Assembly: GCF_947498825.1 (NCBI RefSeq)
Contig: NZ_CANMLV010000017.1
Location: 1 to 64,000, forward strand
Length of the DNA stretch: 64,000 nt
Direction: 5' to 3'
Source: an uncultured Cedecea sp.
Lineage (GTDB): Bacteria > Pseudomonadota > Gammaproteobacteria > Enterobacterales > Enterobacteriaceae
In this document: piece by piece, positions 31,835 through 42,748 of the stretch
How the letters are laid out: every line of letters starts with the position of its first letter
Numbering within the stretch: the stretch's first letter is position 1
Notes under the pieces: generated by a model
Told to the model about the DNA's origin: nothing
Databases searched by the model: none
What the model saw: only the letters and a program-made list of their open reading frames with translations
Made by a program: the position numbers and the translations under genes

Positions 31835-34507
31835 ATGAGTTTAACTTTACCCGAGCAGTTTACGAATACGACCGAACCTGAAATTATCGGTCAGCCCGAC
31901 TACCCTAATAGCTGGACTGATGATGAACTTAACTGTGCCCAGATAAAGTTACACTTAGAAGCATTTCAGCAATGGCTGGGTGAGGCTTTTGATAGTGGGA
32001 TCGTCGCCGAACAGCTGGTCAGTGCCCGCACCGAGTTTATCGATCAGTTACTGCAGCGGTTGTGGATTTCATATGGTTTTGCCGATGTTCCCCATACAGC
32101 CCTGGTGGCCGTTGGTGGCTATGGTCGCGGTGAGTTACATCCTCTGTCTGATATCGACATACTGGTGTTAAGTCGTGCTCCTCTTTCTCTCCAACATTCG
32201 CAGAAAATTGCTGAATTACTGACCCTGCTGTGGGATGTCAAACTCGAAATAGGCCAAAGCGTACGCACCCTGGAAGAGTGCCTGCTGGAGGGATTATCCG
32301 ATCTTACCGTTGCCACCAACCTGATTGAATCCCGGCTGGTAATGGGGGATGTGGCGTTGTTCCTTGAATTACAGAAACATATTTTCAGTGAAGGGTTCTG
32401 GCCTTCTGCGCTGTTTTTTGATGCCAAAATTAATGAACAAAATGAGCGCCATAAACGCTATCACGGCACCAGCTATAATCTGGAGCCCGATATAAAAAGT
32501 AGTCCCGGGGGATTACGCGATATTCATACCCTGCTGTGGGTAGCACGTCGTCATTTTGGTGCCACCTCAATGAGTGAAATGGTCGATTTTGGCTTTATCA
32601 CTGACGCAGAACGCAATGAGTTAGACGAGTGTAAACACTTGCTCTGGCGTATTCGTTTCGCCCTGCATCTTGAAGTGACCCGCTACGATAACCGTTTGCT
32701 GTTTGACCGCCAGCTAAACGTCGCCAGAAGACTGGGCTATTACGGTGAAGGTAATGCCCCGATTGAGCATATGATGAAGGAGTTCTATCGCGTCACCAGG
32801 CGAGTCAGTGAACTCAATCAAATGCTGTTACAGCTATTCGATGAAGCGATTCTGGCGCTCGATACCAGTGAAAAGCCCCGCCCGTTAGATAACGATTTCC
32901 AGCTACGTGGTTCGCTAATCGACTTGCAGGATGAGACTCTTTTTATCCGTGAACCAGAAGCTATTTTACGGATGTTTTATCTGATGGTGCGTAACAGTGA
33001 GATAACCGGAATATATTCGACAACTTTACGCCTCTTGCGTCATGCCCGTCGGCACTTAAAACAACCGCTCTGCTATATTCCTGAAGCCCGTAGGCTATTC
33101 TTAGCCATTCTGCGCCATTCAGGTGGCGTCAGTCGTGCATTGCTACCAATGCACCGCCATAGCGTACTCTGGGCTTATATGCCCCAGTGGTCTCATATTG
33201 TCGGGCAAATGCAGTTTGATCTGTTTCATGCCTATACCGTCGATGAACACACCATTAGGGTTATGCAAAAACTGGAAAGTTTCGGTGATGAGAGCACCCG
33301 TCCTCAGCATCCACTCTGTATTGAAATCTGGCCGCGGCTGGCACAACCCGAATTGATCCTGATGGCTGCTCTGTTTCATGACATCGCAAAAGGCCGCGGG
33401 GGAGATCACTCGGTGCTGGGCGCCCAGGATGTACTGGGTTTTGCCGAACTTCATGGTCTGAACTCTCGCGAAACACAGCTGGTTGCCTGGCTGGTACGTC
33501 AGCATCTGTTAATGTCGGTCACGGCCCAGCGTCGTGATATTCAGGATCCTGAAGTGATTATGCAGTTTGCCGAAGAAGTAAAAACAGAACACCGACTACG
33601 TTATTTGCTGTGTCTGACTATCGCCGATATTTGTGCCACCAATGAAACCCTGTGGAATAGCTGGAAACAGAGTTTGCTGGGCGAGCTTTACTTTGCAACC
33701 GAAAAACAGCTACGTCGGGGAGTACAGAAGAGTCCTGATACCCGTGACAGAGTTCGCCATCACCAGCGGCAGGCGTTGGCTTTACTACGAATGGACAATA
33801 TTGATGAACCAGCCCTGCATGCGATTTGGTCTCGTTGTCGAGCCAACTATTTTCTGCGTCACACTCCGAGTCAAATAGCCTGGCATGCGCGCCATTTGTT
33901 AAATCACGATTTAAGCAAGCCACTGATTTTACTCAGCCCACAGGCAACGCGTGGTGGTACGGAGATCTTTATCTGGAGCCCTGACCGACCTTATCTGTTT
34001 GCCGCCGTCTGCGCAGAGTTAGACCGTCGGAATCTCAGTGTCCACGACGCGCAAATTTTTACCACCCGTGATGGTATGGCGATGGATACCTTTATTGTTC
34101 TGGAACCAGACGGAACCCCCCTGTCCAGCGACAGACATGCGCTGATAAGCCAGAATCTTGAAGAGGCAATTACAGAGGCCTCCTGGAAACCACCACAGCT
34201 CCGTCGACAATCAGCAAAATTCCGCCATTTTACGGTTGATACTAAAGTGAATTTTTTACCAACGCATACCGATAAACGGACGTTCTTAGAGCTGATTGCA
34301 CTCGACCAGCCCAGCCTGCTGGCAAGGATCGGAAAAGTATTTGCCGATCTGGACCTTTCGCTCCATGGGGCCAGAATTACGACAATTGGTGAACGAGTAG
34401 AAGATTTATTTATAATTGCGACGGCAGACGGGCGTGCACTTAATAATGTGCTGCAACAGGAAGTGCGTCAACGGTTGACAGCAGCCCTTAATCCAAACGA
34501 TAAATAA
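31835..34507 (+). CDS. glnD: Bifunctional uridylyltransferase/uridylyl-removing enzyme GlnD
   Basis: Nitrogen sensor that uridylylates PII proteins when glutamine is low and removes UMP when it is high. The 890-residue product has the nucleotidyltransferase motif [15 protein letters not shown] (about 92-106), an HD hydrolase domain with [14 protein letters not shown] (about 512-525) and two C-terminal ACT domains (about 710-890) for glutamine sensing. Map-glnD-dapD is the E. coli order. Confidence 0.97.
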   Translation: MSLTLPEQFTNTTEPEIIGQPDYPNSWTDDELNCAQIKLHLEAFQQWLGEAFDSGIVAEQLVSARTEFIDQLLQRLWISYGFADVPHTALVAVGGYGRGELHPLSDIDILVLSRAPLSLQHSQKIAELLTLLWDVKLEIGQSVRTLEECLLEGLSDLTVATNLIESRLVMGDVALFLELQKHIFSEGFWPSALFFDAKINEQNERHKRYHGTSYNLEPDIKSSPGGLRDIHTLLWVARRHFGATSMSEMVDFGFITDAERNELDECKHLLWRIRFALHLEVTRYDNRLLFDRQLNVARRLGYYGEGNAPIEHMMKEFYRVTRRVSELNQMLLQLFDEAILALDTSEKPRPLDNDFQLRGSLIDLQDETLFIREPEAILRMFYLMVRNSEITGIYSTTLRLLRHARRHLKQPLCYIPEARRLFLAILRHSGGVSRALLPMHRHSVLWAYMPQWSHIVGQMQFDLFHAYTVDEHTIRVMQKLESFGDESTRPQHPLCIEIWPRLAQPELILMAALFHDIAKGRGGDHSVLGAQDVLGFAELHGLNSRETQLVAWLVRQHLLMSVTAQRRDIQDPEVIMQFAEEVKTEHRLRYLLCLTIADICATNETLWNSWKQSLLGELYFATEKQLRRGVQKSPDTRDRVRHHQRQALALLRMDNIDEPALHAIWSRCRANYFLRHTPSQIAWHARHLLNHDLSKPLILLSPQATRGGTEIFIWSPDRPYLFAAVCAELDRRNLSVHDAQIFTTRDGMAMDTFIVLEPDGTPLSSDRHALISQNLEEAITEASWKPPQLRRQSAKFRHFTVDTKVNFLPTHTDKRTFLELIALDQPSLLARIGKVFADLDLSLHGARITTIGERVEDLFIIATADGRALNNVLQQEVRQRLTAALNPNDK

Positions 34508-34597
34508 CAGTCTTTTATTTTTACCTTTAATCCTTCAGGTTGCAGGTTAGTTTTTAACCTGAAAGATAAAGCGTAACGTCAATCAGGAAACTTGATA

Positions 34598-35422
34598 ATG
34601 CAGCAGTTACAGAACGTCATTGAATCCGCTTTCGAGCGCCGCGCCGAGATCACTCCGGCAAACGTAGACACCGTTACCCGTGAAGCGGTAAATCAAGTTA
34701 TTGCCCTGCTCGATAGCGGTGCATTGCGCGTAGCAGAAAAAGTAGAAGGCCAGTGGGTCACCCACCAGTGGTTGAAAAAAGCCGTTCTGCTTTCTTTCCG
34801 CATTAACGACAATAAAGTTATTGAAGGCGCAGAAAGTCGCTATTTTGACAAAGTCCCAATGAAATTTGCTGACTACGATGAAGCTCGCTTTGTAAAAGAA
34901 GGCTTCCGTGTGGTTCCACCAGCCGCGGTTCGTCAGGGTGCATTTATCGCCCGTAACACGGTACTGATGCCATCTTATGTCAATATCGGTGCTTATGTTG
35001 ACGAAGGCACCATGGTTGACACTTGGGCGACGGTGGGTTCTTGTGCGCAGATTGGTAAAAACGTTCACCTGTCCGGCGGTGTTGGCATCGGTGGAGTACT
35101 GGAGCCACTGCAAGCTAACCCGACGATTATTGAAGATAACTGCTTTATTGGCGCGCGTTCTGAAGTGGTTGAAGGCGTGATTGTCGAAGAAGGTTCTGTT
35201 ATCTCAATGGGTGTCTACATTGGACAAAGCACCCGTATTTATGACCGCGAAACGGGCGAAGTTCACTACGGCCGCGTACCAGCAGGTTCGGTTGTTGTTT
35301 CTGGTAACCTGCCCTCTAAAGACGGCTCTTATAGCCTGTATTGTGCTGTGATCGTCAAGAAAGTCGATGCAAAAACCCGTGGTAAAGTAGGAATAAACGA
35401 ATTATTGCGCACCATTGACTAA
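34598..35422 (+). CDS. dapD: 2,3,4,5-tetrahydropyridine-2,6-dicarboxylate N-succinyltransferase
   Basis: Succinyl-CoA-dependent step of the lysine/diaminopimelate pathway. The 274-residue product has an N-terminal helical domain, left-handed beta-helix repeats in the middle and the usual C-terminal [13 protein letters not shown] 34598 with SD AGGAA is chosen over the TTG six bases upstream. Confidence 0.97.
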   Translation: MQQLQNVIESAFERRAEITPANVDTVTREAVNQVIALLDSGALRVAEKVEGQWVTHQWLKKAVLLSFRINDNKVIEGAESRYFDKVPMKFADYDEARFVKEGFRVVPPAAVRQGAFIARNTVLMPSYVNIGAYVDEGTMVDTWATVGSCAQIGKNVHLSGGVGIGGVLEPLQANPTIIEDNCFIGARSEVVEGVIVEEGSVISMGVYIGQSTRIYDRETGEVHYGRVPAGSVVVSGNLPSKDGSYSLYCAVIVKKVDAKTRGKVGINELLRTID

Positions 35423-35433
35423 GTTTTTTACTC

Positions 35434-35461
35434 AAAAAAGCGGGGAAACCCGCTTTTTTTG
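35434..35461 (+). terminator. Rho-independent terminator after dapD
   Basis: GCGGG (35440-35444), loop GAAA, CCCGC (35449-35453), flanked by an A-run upstream and eight T downstream, so the stem extends with A-T pairs and could work in both directions. Confidence 0.9.
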
Positions 35462-35611
35462 TCTAAGAGACTGGCGGAATAATATCTTTCTGTTAATGAT
35501 CTATCCTGAATTATTCACGCAGCAGTCGGAAGACTATTCTGATGGGCTGATTCATCAGTTCTTCAGGTAAAGCGTAAAGAGTAACAGGTTAATTTTAAAG
35601 GAGTTCCGCTT

Positions 35612-36001
35612 ATGTACGATAATTTAAAAAGTCTGGGTATTACTAATCCTGATGAGATCGATCGTTACAGCCTGCGCCAGGAAGCCAACAACGATATTCT
35701 GAAGATCTATTTCCATAAGGATAAAGGCGAGTTTTTTGCCAAGAGCGTAAAATTTAAGTATCCACGTCAGCGCAAAACGGTAGTCGCCGATGGTGTCGGT
35801 CAGGGATTCAGAGAGGTTCAGGAGATTAGCCCTAACCTGCGTTATGTTATCGATGAGCTCGACAGGATCTGCCTGCGGGATCGCATTGAAGTCGATCTGA
35901 AACATAAGATCCTTGACGACCTGCGCCATCTCGAATCCGTAGTAGCAAATAAAATCGCCGAAATAGAAGCGGATCTGGAAAAACTGACCCGTAATAAATA
36001 G
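35612..36001 (+). CDS. yaeH: DUF3461 family protein YaeH
   Basis: 129-residue protein nearly collinear with E. coli YaeH (starts [13 protein letters not shown]; contains [17 protein letters not shown]). The C-terminal third is charged and probably helical or coiled coil. Function is unknown. It sits near dapD as in E. coli and has a good SD (AAAGGAG). Confidence 0.92.
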   Translation: MYDNLKSLGITNPDEIDRYSLRQEANNDILKIYFHKDKGEFFAKSVKFKYPRQRKTVVADGVGQGFREVQEISPNLRYVIDELDRICLRDRIEVDLKHKILDDLRHLESVVANKIAEIEADLEKLTRNK

Positions 36002-36170
36002 GTGAGTCTGTCTGGCGCCCCAACAGCGAAGCCCTATTTCCTGTGCAGGGAAGTTAGTGTTGAAAGTATGCGCAGATTAAGACTAAACTATTATTAGAAC
36101 AGACAGGGTAACTGCACACCTTAAAGTCAGAAGCCGAAGTTCTAATAATGTGCATCTATGAAAATCTTGG

Positions 36171-36197
36171 AAAACCGCCCTGAGAGGCGGTTTTTTT
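36171..36197 (+). terminator. Rho-independent terminator downstream of yaeH
   Basis: AAAACCGCC (36171-36179), loop CTGAGA, GGCGGTTTT, then more T. It lies 170 bases after the yaeH stop. A 10-bp inverted repeat (TTATTAGAAC 36091-36100 and GTTCTAATAA 36139-36148) precedes it; the 36002-36170 region may be a long 3' UTR or a small RNA. Confidence 0.85.
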
Positions 36198-36282
36198 ACA
36201 TAAAAATCAATGCACTGTAATTATTATCAAAGGATCTCAAGAAAATCCTGTTGGAATGGGATCTTTTTTATAAGGGAATTTA

Positions 36283-37470
36283 ATGGAAAACCATACCTCG
36301 CATTCTCAACGCCATTCGGTGTCGTTTCACGGTCGTGCCGGTGAATACTTTTCAATCTGGTTAGTTAATGTATTACTGACTATCGTCACGTTAGGGATAT
36401 ATTCGGCCTGGGCTACCGTACGCCGCCGTCGCTATTTCTATGGCAATACTGAGATTGCCGGCGATCGCTTTGATTATCATGCTCGTCCGATCAATATTCT
36501 TATAGGCCGCATCATTATTTTTATTGGCCTGGTACTATTCTTTGTTATCTCTTCGGTTTCCCCGCACCTTACCTTGCTGTTTATGCTCGCTTTCTTCGCA
36601 CTGATACCCTGGATAATTATTCGCAGTTGGCGCTACAACGCGTTGATGAGCAGTTTTCGTGGCGTGCGTTTTAATTATCACTGCCGTATCGGGCGGGCAT
36701 ACTGGACAATGTATCTGGCACCGATACTGATGGTTATATTACTCATTATGATTGCGGGAACGATCGGAATGACTGGCATGTCCAGCGGTAATATCAGTAT
36801 CACGCTGGTCACTGGCGTGATTGCTTTCATTCTGTATCTGGTAGGCCTTGCGGTAATACAGGGTGTCACTGCTGCACTGAATCACAATTTGTATATCAAT
36901 AATATGGCATTTGGCCAGGTATCGTTTAACACAGAACTGAGCAAAAAGACATTTATTAAAATAGTCCTGATCAGTTTGATGATAATGCTGCCGTTCCTGA
37001 TTGTGGCTTTCCTGCTGATAGGCTCACTTTTTGCCTCAATCATCTATGCTGCGGCAATGGGGGTAAGCGATCCTGGCATGATGGCTAATATGATAGCCGG
37101 ACACATGCTGAGTATTCTCCTGGCCTTCCTGATCATTCTTTTCGGAGGGTTAGTTTCTTCCACTTATTTGGTCGTTGCTCAACGTAATTATGTTTTTGGC
37201 CAGACCCGACTGGGTGAAAAATTGCGTCTGAAGTCAACGTTGTCAACAGGCGCTTTCCTGGCTCTGACGCTGACCAATACGCTAATCGTTATTTTTACCC
37301 TTGGATTCGGCGCCCCTGTTGCTGAGATCCGTCTGGCTCGTTATCTGGCTAACAATACTGAGCTAGAAGGCGATATTTCACTGGATGAGGTTATCGCCCA
37401 CCATGACTCTGCTCGCTCAGCGATAGCGGAAGAAGCAGTTTCTGCATTCGATCTTAACCCGGGAATCTGA
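36283..37470 (+). CDS. yjgN: DUF898 family polytopic membrane protein (YjgN-like)
   Basis: 395 residues with about eight hydrophobic helices arranged as two similar halves (helices near 28-45, 70-110, 138-205, 228-300, 325-350). Conserved aromatic and basic segments such as GRAGEYFSIW and WATVRRRRYFYG mark DUF898/YjgN. Function is unknown. The stop overlaps the next gene's ATG (TGATG), so the two are translationally coupled; the protease may process or assist this membrane protein, which is inference. The gene symbol is by family resemblance. Confidence 0.82.
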   Translation: MENHTSHSQRHSVSFHGRAGEYFSIWLVNVLLTIVTLGIYSAWATVRRRRYFYGNTEIAGDRFDYHARPINILIGRIIIFIGLVLFFVISSVSPHLTLLFMLAFFALIPWIIIRSWRYNALMSSFRGVRFNYHCRIGRAYWTMYLAPILMVILLIMIAGTIGMTGMSSGNISITLVTGVIAFILYLVGLAVIQGVTAALNHNLYINNMAFGQVSFNTELSKKTFIKIVLISLMIMLPFLIVAFLLIGSLFASIIYAAAMGVSDPGMMANMIAGHMLSILLAFLIILFGGLVSSTYLVVAQRNYVFGQTRLGEKLRLKSTLSTGAFLALTLTNTLIVIFTLGFGAPVAEIRLARYLANNTELEGDISLDEVIAHHDSARSAIAEEAVSAFDLNPGI

Positions 37471-38498
37471 TGTTGCAGCTTAGCGGCTATTATCAATCTC
37501 CCGGACGGGCAGCTCGTGAGGCTGCCCGCCTCACTTTGCATGAGCGGTATCTGGTGCTGGAGTGTAACGGGCAACGACAGATTGCATCACTGGATTCAAT
37601 ACAGGTCTCCGACGCGCTGGGTACCATCCCGCTCACGCTAACTTTTTCCGACGGCGGCCGCTTTGTACCGAAAGATGATTCAGCGTTTCGTCAATGGCAA
37701 CAACAGCGCCATCGCCCAAGCTTTATCCACCGTCTTGAGCGACACTGGCGGGGAGTCGGATTAACCCTTCTGGCAACAATTGCTTCCATCGCCGTCTATA
37801 TCTTGTGGGTTTTGCCAGCGCTCAGCACCACGATAGCTTCAAATATACCCGCGTCTATCGAGCAGAAAGTGGGGCAGCAAACGCTGACGCTGTTACAGAG
37901 CAGCGGTTTCAGCGAAACCAAATTAACACAGACGCAGCAGCAGCGGATGGAACGCCTTTTTAGCCGTATTATTCCTGATGAGATTAGGCGGGACGCAGTA
38001 CCGTTACAGCTGAAGATCATGCATTTAGATGGTGGAGTAAACGCCTTTATGCTGGCAAACGGGACACTCATAATGAGTGATGACCTGATTCAGCTGGCAA
38101 AAAGCGACGATGCACTGGCGGCGGTGATGTTGCATGAAATCGGCCATCATTATTATCGCCATCCGATGCGAATGCTCGTACATTCATCCCTGATCTCTCT
38201 GAGCTATATGTGGTTAACCGGGGACGTCAGCGGTATTGGTGACACATTGCTACAATCGGCAGCATTTGTGAATCAGATGCAGTTTTCACGCAGTATGGAG
38301 CGGGAAGCTGATGAATACGCCATTGCACAAATGAAAGAACAAGGGCTTTCTCTGGCAGCTATGGGTGAAATTTATGCCCAGCTTCAGCAATCAGGCGAAA
38401 AAGATAGCCAAGGGATAAGCTTACCTGAATGGATAAGTTCACATCCTGATATGTCAGAGCGTATTAAAACTATTCTGGCCGCGGAACAAGGTAAGTAG
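37470..38498 (+). CDS. M48-family membrane-anchored zinc metalloprotease
   Basis: 342 residues with one clear transmembrane segment (about 97-117) that places the C-terminal protease domain in the periplasm. The M48 motif HEIGH is at 222-226 and the third ligand is in EADEYA (E279). A cytosolic N-terminal region (about 1-90) precedes the membrane segment. It is coupled to the DUF898 gene. It is related to Ste24/HtpX/LoiP-type proteases, but the substrate cannot be predicted. Confidence 0.85.
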   Translation: MLQLSGYYQSPGRAAREAARLTLHERYLVLECNGQRQIASLDSIQVSDALGTIPLTLTFSDGGRFVPKDDSAFRQWQQQRHRPSFIHRLERHWRGVGLTLLATIASIAVYILWVLPALSTTIASNIPASIEQKVGQQTLTLLQSSGFSETKLTQTQQQRMERLFSRIIPDEIRRDAVPLQLKIMHLDGGVNAFMLANGTLIMSDDLIQLAKSDDALAAVMLHEIGHHYYRHPMRMLVHSSLISLSYMWLTGDVSGIGDTLLQSAAFVNQMQFSRSMEREADEYAIAQMKEQGLSLAAMGEIYAQLQQSGEKDSQGISLPEWISSHPDMSERIKTILAAEQGK

Positions 38499-38677
38499 AC
38501 GGTCTTATCGTATATAGCTTTCGGGTGTCTGTAGGTAGGGCTATTTTACTTCCAGACAGACCATCATGATTGTCTTTCCGGACTCAATAATAGTTTTACT
38601 GATTTTGTTGCAGAAGCAGATCAGGCGCTACAAGAGGTGAGTTTTGTCGCAGATGTATTAAGAAAGGCGGCGAGATT

Positions 38678-38707
38678 AGTGGGGACTAATCTTCGATAGT
38701 CCCCGCT
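38678..38707 (-). terminator. Hairpin after degP
   Basis: AGTGGGGACTA (38678-38688) and TAGTCCCCGCT (38697-38707) form an 11-base stem with one mismatch or G-U pair, 14 bases after the degP stop on the minus strand. No real T-run follows, so termination strength is uncertain. Confidence 0.55.
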
Positions 38708-38720
38708 AGTTCTCATCAGA

Positions 38721-40157
38721 TTACTGCATCAACAAATACAGTGAGCTGTCACCACGCTGGATATTCAGCGCCATGACGGACGGTTTTTCTTCCATAATTT
38801 TGCGCAGCTCAGCGATGTTATTAACTGCCTGCTGGTTAATACCCACGATGATATCACCTTTCTTCAGACCAATACGGGCTGCAGGAGAGCCTGGTTTAAC
38901 TTCGGTCACCTGGATACCTTTCTGATCTTTGCCGCTACGGTTACTCATTTCAGCCCCTTCAATACCGGTAAAGATACTGGCGGAGTCGACCTGAGTCTGG
39001 CTGCTCTGTTGCAGCTCCAGATTGACAGTGACAGGTTTACCCTCACGCAACAGGCCAAGGGTAATTTTGCTACCCACAGGCATAGAACCGACTTGCGCAC
39101 GCAGGGCTGCGAAGCTGCTGATAGCTTTACCGTTGATAGTGGTAATCACATCCCCTGCTTTAATACCGGCTTTAGCCGCAGAAGAGTTTGGCATTACCTG
39201 GCTAACAAATGCACCACGCTGAGCATCGACTTTCATCGCTTTTGCCAGTTCAGAGTTCAGCTCAGTACCCATAATACCCAGTTCACCGCGACGAACCTGG
39301 CCAAATTCAACAATCTGCGACGTCAGATTTTTCACCATATTACTTGGGATAGCAAAACCGATACCAATGTTTCCACCGTCTGGTGCCAGAATTGCGGTGT
39401 TAATACCAATCAATTCACCATTCAGGTTGACCAGTGCACCACCGGAGTTACCGCGGTTAATCGCCGCATCGGTCTGGATAAAGTTTTCGTAGTTTTCAAC
39501 GTTCAAGCCACTACGACCCAGCGCTGACACAATACCGGAAGTCACGGTTTCACCCAGACCATAAGGGTTACCGATAGCCACGGTATAATCACCGACACGC
39601 AGGCCGTCGGAATCTGCCAGTTTAATAGCCGTCAGATTTTTAGGGTCTTGAATCTGTAACAGGGCAATGTCTGAACGAGGATCTTTACCGACCACTTTGG
39701 CATCGAAACGACGGCCATCACTTAATTGTGTTTTAATGGTAGTGGCGTTATCAACCACGTGGTTATTGGTCACCACATAGCCTTTAGCAGCATCAATAAT
39801 CACGCCCGATCCTAATGCTGAGAATTTCCGCTGTGGGCTAGCTTCGCCACCTGGCTGTCCGCCCTGACAGAAAGGTGAACTCTGGAACGGAGAACCTTCC
39901 TGGCAGAATGGGGAATTATCGCCAAAGAACTGCTGGAAGTTACGTGAAGAACGTTGTGCACTAGCAGGTGCATTTCCTTCAACAGTAATACTGACTACAG
40001 AAGGCATGACGGTTTCCAGCATCGGTGCAAGACTCGGCAGCGGCTGTCCGGCGCTAACAGAAGAAGATGCACTCTCCGCAGCCATAGCAGACATTGGGCT
40101 CAGCGCTAAACCCAGACTCATTGCCAGTACACTCATTGCTAATGTAGTTTTTTTCAT
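38721..40157 (-). CDS. degP: Periplasmic serine protease/chaperone DegP (HtrA)
   Basis: Degrades or refolds damaged envelope proteins. The 478-residue precursor has a signal peptide cleaved after SAMA (about 26), a trypsin-like domain with the catalytic triad H133, D163 and S238 (in GNSGG), an LA loop with two cysteines in repeated SPFCQ segments (C85, C97), and two PDZ domains (about 290-380 and 395-478). A sigma-E-type promoter lies upstream. Confidence 0.97.
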   Translation of the reverse strand: MKKTTLAMSVLAMSLGLALSPMSAMAAESASSSVSAGQPLPSLAPMLETVMPSVVSITVEGNAPASAQRSSRNFQQFFGDNSPFCQEGSPFQSSPFCQGGQPGGEASPQRKFSALGSGVIIDAAKGYVVTNNHVVDNATTIKTQLSDGRRFDAKVVGKDPRSDIALLQIQDPKNLTAIKLADSDGLRVGDYTVAIGNPYGLGETVTSGIVSALGRSGLNVENYENFIQTDAAINRGNSGGALVNLNGELIGINTAILAPDGGNIGIGFAIPSNMVKNLTSQIVEFGQVRRGELGIMGTELNSELAKAMKVDAQRGAFVSQVMPNSSAAKAGIKAGDVITTINGKAISSFAALRAQVGSMPVGSKITLGLLREGKPVTVNLELQQSSQTQVDSASIFTGIEGAEMSNRSGKDQKGIQVTEVKPGSPAARIGLKKGDIIVGINQQAVNNIAELRKIMEEKPSVMALNIQRGDSSLYLLMQ

Positions 40158-40207
40158 GGATTCACTCTCAAATTTTTAGCCAATTATTGTTGCTGTTTAC
40201 ATCACTC

Positions 40208-40234
40208 TAAGAGTCATGTTTGCTAACGAAGTTC
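40208..40234 (-). promoter_or_regulatory. Sigma-E-type promoter of degP
   Basis: On the minus strand GAACTT (40229-40234), 16-base spacer, TCTTA (40208-40212), close to the sigma-E consensus GAACTT-N16-TCTGA. It lies about 50 bases before the degP start. E. coli degP is a known sigma-E target. I did not see a clear tandem CpxR box. Confidence 0.7.
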
Positions 40235-40297
40235 AGTTGTTAACTGACTGGAAAAAGTAAAAATTTATTGTCCATCTTTACAAAAGTAGCAAGCTAT

Positions 40298-41812
40298 TTA
40301 TTCAACAGCCATTAATCTGCGATATTCGTCCCACGCATATAAATCCGTCATTCCACTGATATAATCTTGTATTAGCCGCGATCGATAATAATATTCCCAA
40401 ATGGGGTGATCTGCAGCAGAGGGATTTAATTCTGCGACAGCATCAATGTAAGCAACTTTATGTTTTATAGATAGTTTATGAAAAAGTCGGGTCTCTATTG
40501 GGTGTTTCGATAACCGTTCGTCATGGATAAGTTGTGTAAACTGCCCTTCTGAAAGATCAAGTAAGGGACTGTAAATATCCAGTAAGCCTTTGATGACTCG
40601 ATAGCCCTGAAGTTCAAGCTGTTCGACTTCTGGATGATTGAAAACATGGTGAACGGCGACCTGTTTATACATTTCCAGTAATTGTGAAAATGAACTGTCA
40701 TCTTCGAGCAGAGCCTGATTAAATTCTCCAGTATAGATTTCTGGTAAATGATTGATAAAGCGTTGAGCCGCGTAAGGCACCAACTGATTCAAGGTGTTCA
40801 CACGCAGATACATAAAGAACTGATCGACAGCACTATCAGGGATAGCATAGCTACGAGACTTTTCCCAGGCCCCCTGGACAACCTTTTCAAACAAATCCCC
40901 AGCCTGATGGTGCTGCCAGGCACTGTGCAAATGCTGATAGAGTTGCTCAACACTAAAAATACGCTTCTCAACCGCATCTTCAAGGTCGGCAACACAGTAA
41001 GAAATATCGTCTGCCGCTTCCATAATCCAGGTCAGCGGAAAGCGGTTGTACTGATCCATATCCAGAGCAGCGCGTAGTTGCTTTATATACTGCTCTTCTG
41101 AAAGATAAAATCCTGTTTTTTTCATCAGGTAACTGCGATTTGCAGGGATGGGATCGGAAAACCATGCCGGACGGGTATATTTCAAAATACAGCCAACCTG
41201 GGCCCAAGTAAGATTCAGGCGCAGTAAACTGTGTACCATTCTTATCCCCTGGGCATTACCTTCAAAATGGCACAAATCCTGACGTACTTTACAGCGCAGC
41301 TCATTTAATTCGGCCTCTCCCTCCTGCAACCGCAGCACTGGCACCTTGCAGCTATCGTTGTGATTGGCGATCTCCGGACTATCAGGCGGAATCAGGCGCT
41401 GACAAAACCAGTCTTTAATCGCTGACTCGCCAAAATGCCCAAAGGGTGGGTTACCGATATCGTGCATCAGGCAAGCCATCTCAACAATACTTTCAAACGG
41501 CCCGGTAAGCTCATCCAGGCCATACAGTTTAAGCTGATCTTGCTGTTTAAAACGACCCAGGATCTCTTTGGCGATATAGCGCCCCACTTGCTGTACTTCA
41601 AGAGAATGCGTCAGTCGAGTCCGTACTGCGGCATTGCGTTCAAGGGGAAAGACTTGCGTTTTCTGCTGCAAACGACGGATCGCCGGTGAGTTCACGATCC
41701 TCCCTCGATCACTTTCAAATAAACGCGCAATATCATGTTCGCTTTGCGGTTCTTCAGGGGAGCGAAAACAGCGACGCCAGTTTATTTTTTTCCGAAAATC
41801 GATCTCGCTCAT
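40298..41812 (-). CDS. dgt: Deoxyguanosinetriphosphate triphosphohydrolase
   Basis: Hydrolyses dGTP to deoxyguanosine and tripolyphosphate. The 504-residue product has the HD-domain ligands H69, H117/D118 (in [15 protein letters not shown]) and the usual C-terminus [15 protein letters not shown] 41812 gives the family N-terminus ([11 protein letters not shown]); an ATG 15 bases upstream is possible. Divergent from mtnN, as in E. coli. Confidence 0.95.
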   Translation of the reverse strand: MSEIDFRKKINWRRCFRSPEEPQSEHDIARLFESDRGRIVNSPAIRRLQQKTQVFPLERNAAVRTRLTHSLEVQQVGRYIAKEILGRFKQQDQLKLYGLDELTGPFESIVEMACLMHDIGNPPFGHFGESAIKDWFCQRLIPPDSPEIANHNDSCKVPVLRLQEGEAELNELRCKVRQDLCHFEGNAQGIRMVHSLLRLNLTWAQVGCILKYTRPAWFSDPIPANRSYLMKKTGFYLSEEQYIKQLRAALDMDQYNRFPLTWIMEAADDISYCVADLEDAVEKRIFSVEQLYQHLHSAWQHHQAGDLFEKVVQGAWEKSRSYAIPDSAVDQFFMYLRVNTLNQLVPYAAQRFINHLPEIYTGEFNQALLEDDSSFSQLLEMYKQVAVHHVFNHPEVEQLELQGYRVIKGLLDIYSPLLDLSEGQFTQLIHDERLSKHPIETRLFHKLSIKHKVAYIDAVAELNPSAADHPIWEYYYRSRLIQDYISGMTDLYAWDEYRRLMAVE

Positions 41813-42046
41813 GCTCGCTCCGGTCAACGTTAAGAAGATAGGGAGTACTGTTCGGTCAATCGTTTATACCAGCACTCAGCAGAAAACTTATAAAATAAAT
41901 TAAAATCAATACCTTGAATTCCATTCAGCGGCCAAAGAGTCAGCCGTATCATATTTTTCGCGCGTTATCAGCAATCTGTGGCCAGATGCCATGATAGACT
42001 ATTCACCAAGTTGACGTCATTTTCTATCATATTATCGGGTATCTCT

Positions 42047-42748
42047 ATGAAAGTAGGCATTATTGGGGCAATGGAAGAAGAAGTTACGCTGCTGCGTGGC
42101 AAAATCGAAAATCGTCACACGCTGAACCTGGCCGGGTGTGAAATTTACACCGGTACTTTGGGTGGCGTTGACGTTGCCCTCCTGAAATCCGGTATCGGTA
42201 AAGTTTCTGCCGCTATGGGAGCCACCTTACTGCTTGAGCACTGTAAACCTGACGTGATTATCAATACAGGTTCAGCGGGTGGTCTGGCACCGACACTGAA
42301 AGTTGGCGATATCGTTGTCTCTGATGAAGTGCGTTACCACGATGCCGACGTAACTGCATTTGGTTATGAAATTGGTCAGATGGCAGGTTGTCCGGCAGGC
42401 TTTGCCGCCAGTAGTGAACTGATTGAAGCCGCTGAATCTTGTATTCGCGCGCTCGATTTACATGCGGTACGCGGGCTGATTGTCAGTGGCGATGCCTTTA
42501 TTAATGGCTCAGAGATACTGGCAAAAATCCGTCATAATTTCCCACAGGCAATAGCGGTAGAAATGGAAGCTACGGCTATCGGTCATGTCTGCCATAACTT
42601 CGGTGTTCCTTTTGTGGTGGTTCGGGCTATTTCTGATGTCGCAGACCAAGAGTCACATCTGAGTTTTGACGAGTTTCTTGCTCTGGCAGCCAAACAATCG
42701 ACCCTTATGGTAGAAAAACTGGTGCAGAATATCGCGCATGGTAAATAG
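42047..42748 (+). CDS. mtnN: 5'-methylthioadenosine/S-adenosylhomocysteine nucleosidase
   Basis: Cleaves MTA and SAH in the methionine salvage and activated-methyl cycle, supplying the LuxS substrate. The 233-residue product has E12 in GAMEEEV and the catalytic Asp in AISDVADQE (about D197). ATG 42047 gives the family length; an in-frame extension upstream is intergenic. The end overlaps btuF by 11 bases. Confidence 0.97.
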   Translation: MKVGIIGAMEEEVTLLRGKIENRHTLNLAGCEIYTGTLGGVDVALLKSGIGKVSAAMGATLLLEHCKPDVIINTGSAGGLAPTLKVGDIVVSDEVRYHDADVTAFGYEIGQMAGCPAGFAASSELIEAAESCIRALDLHAVRGLIVSGDAFINGSEILAKIRHNFPQAIAVEMEATAIGHVCHNFGVPFVVVRAISDVADQESHLSFDEFLALAAKQSTLMVEKLVQNIAHGK

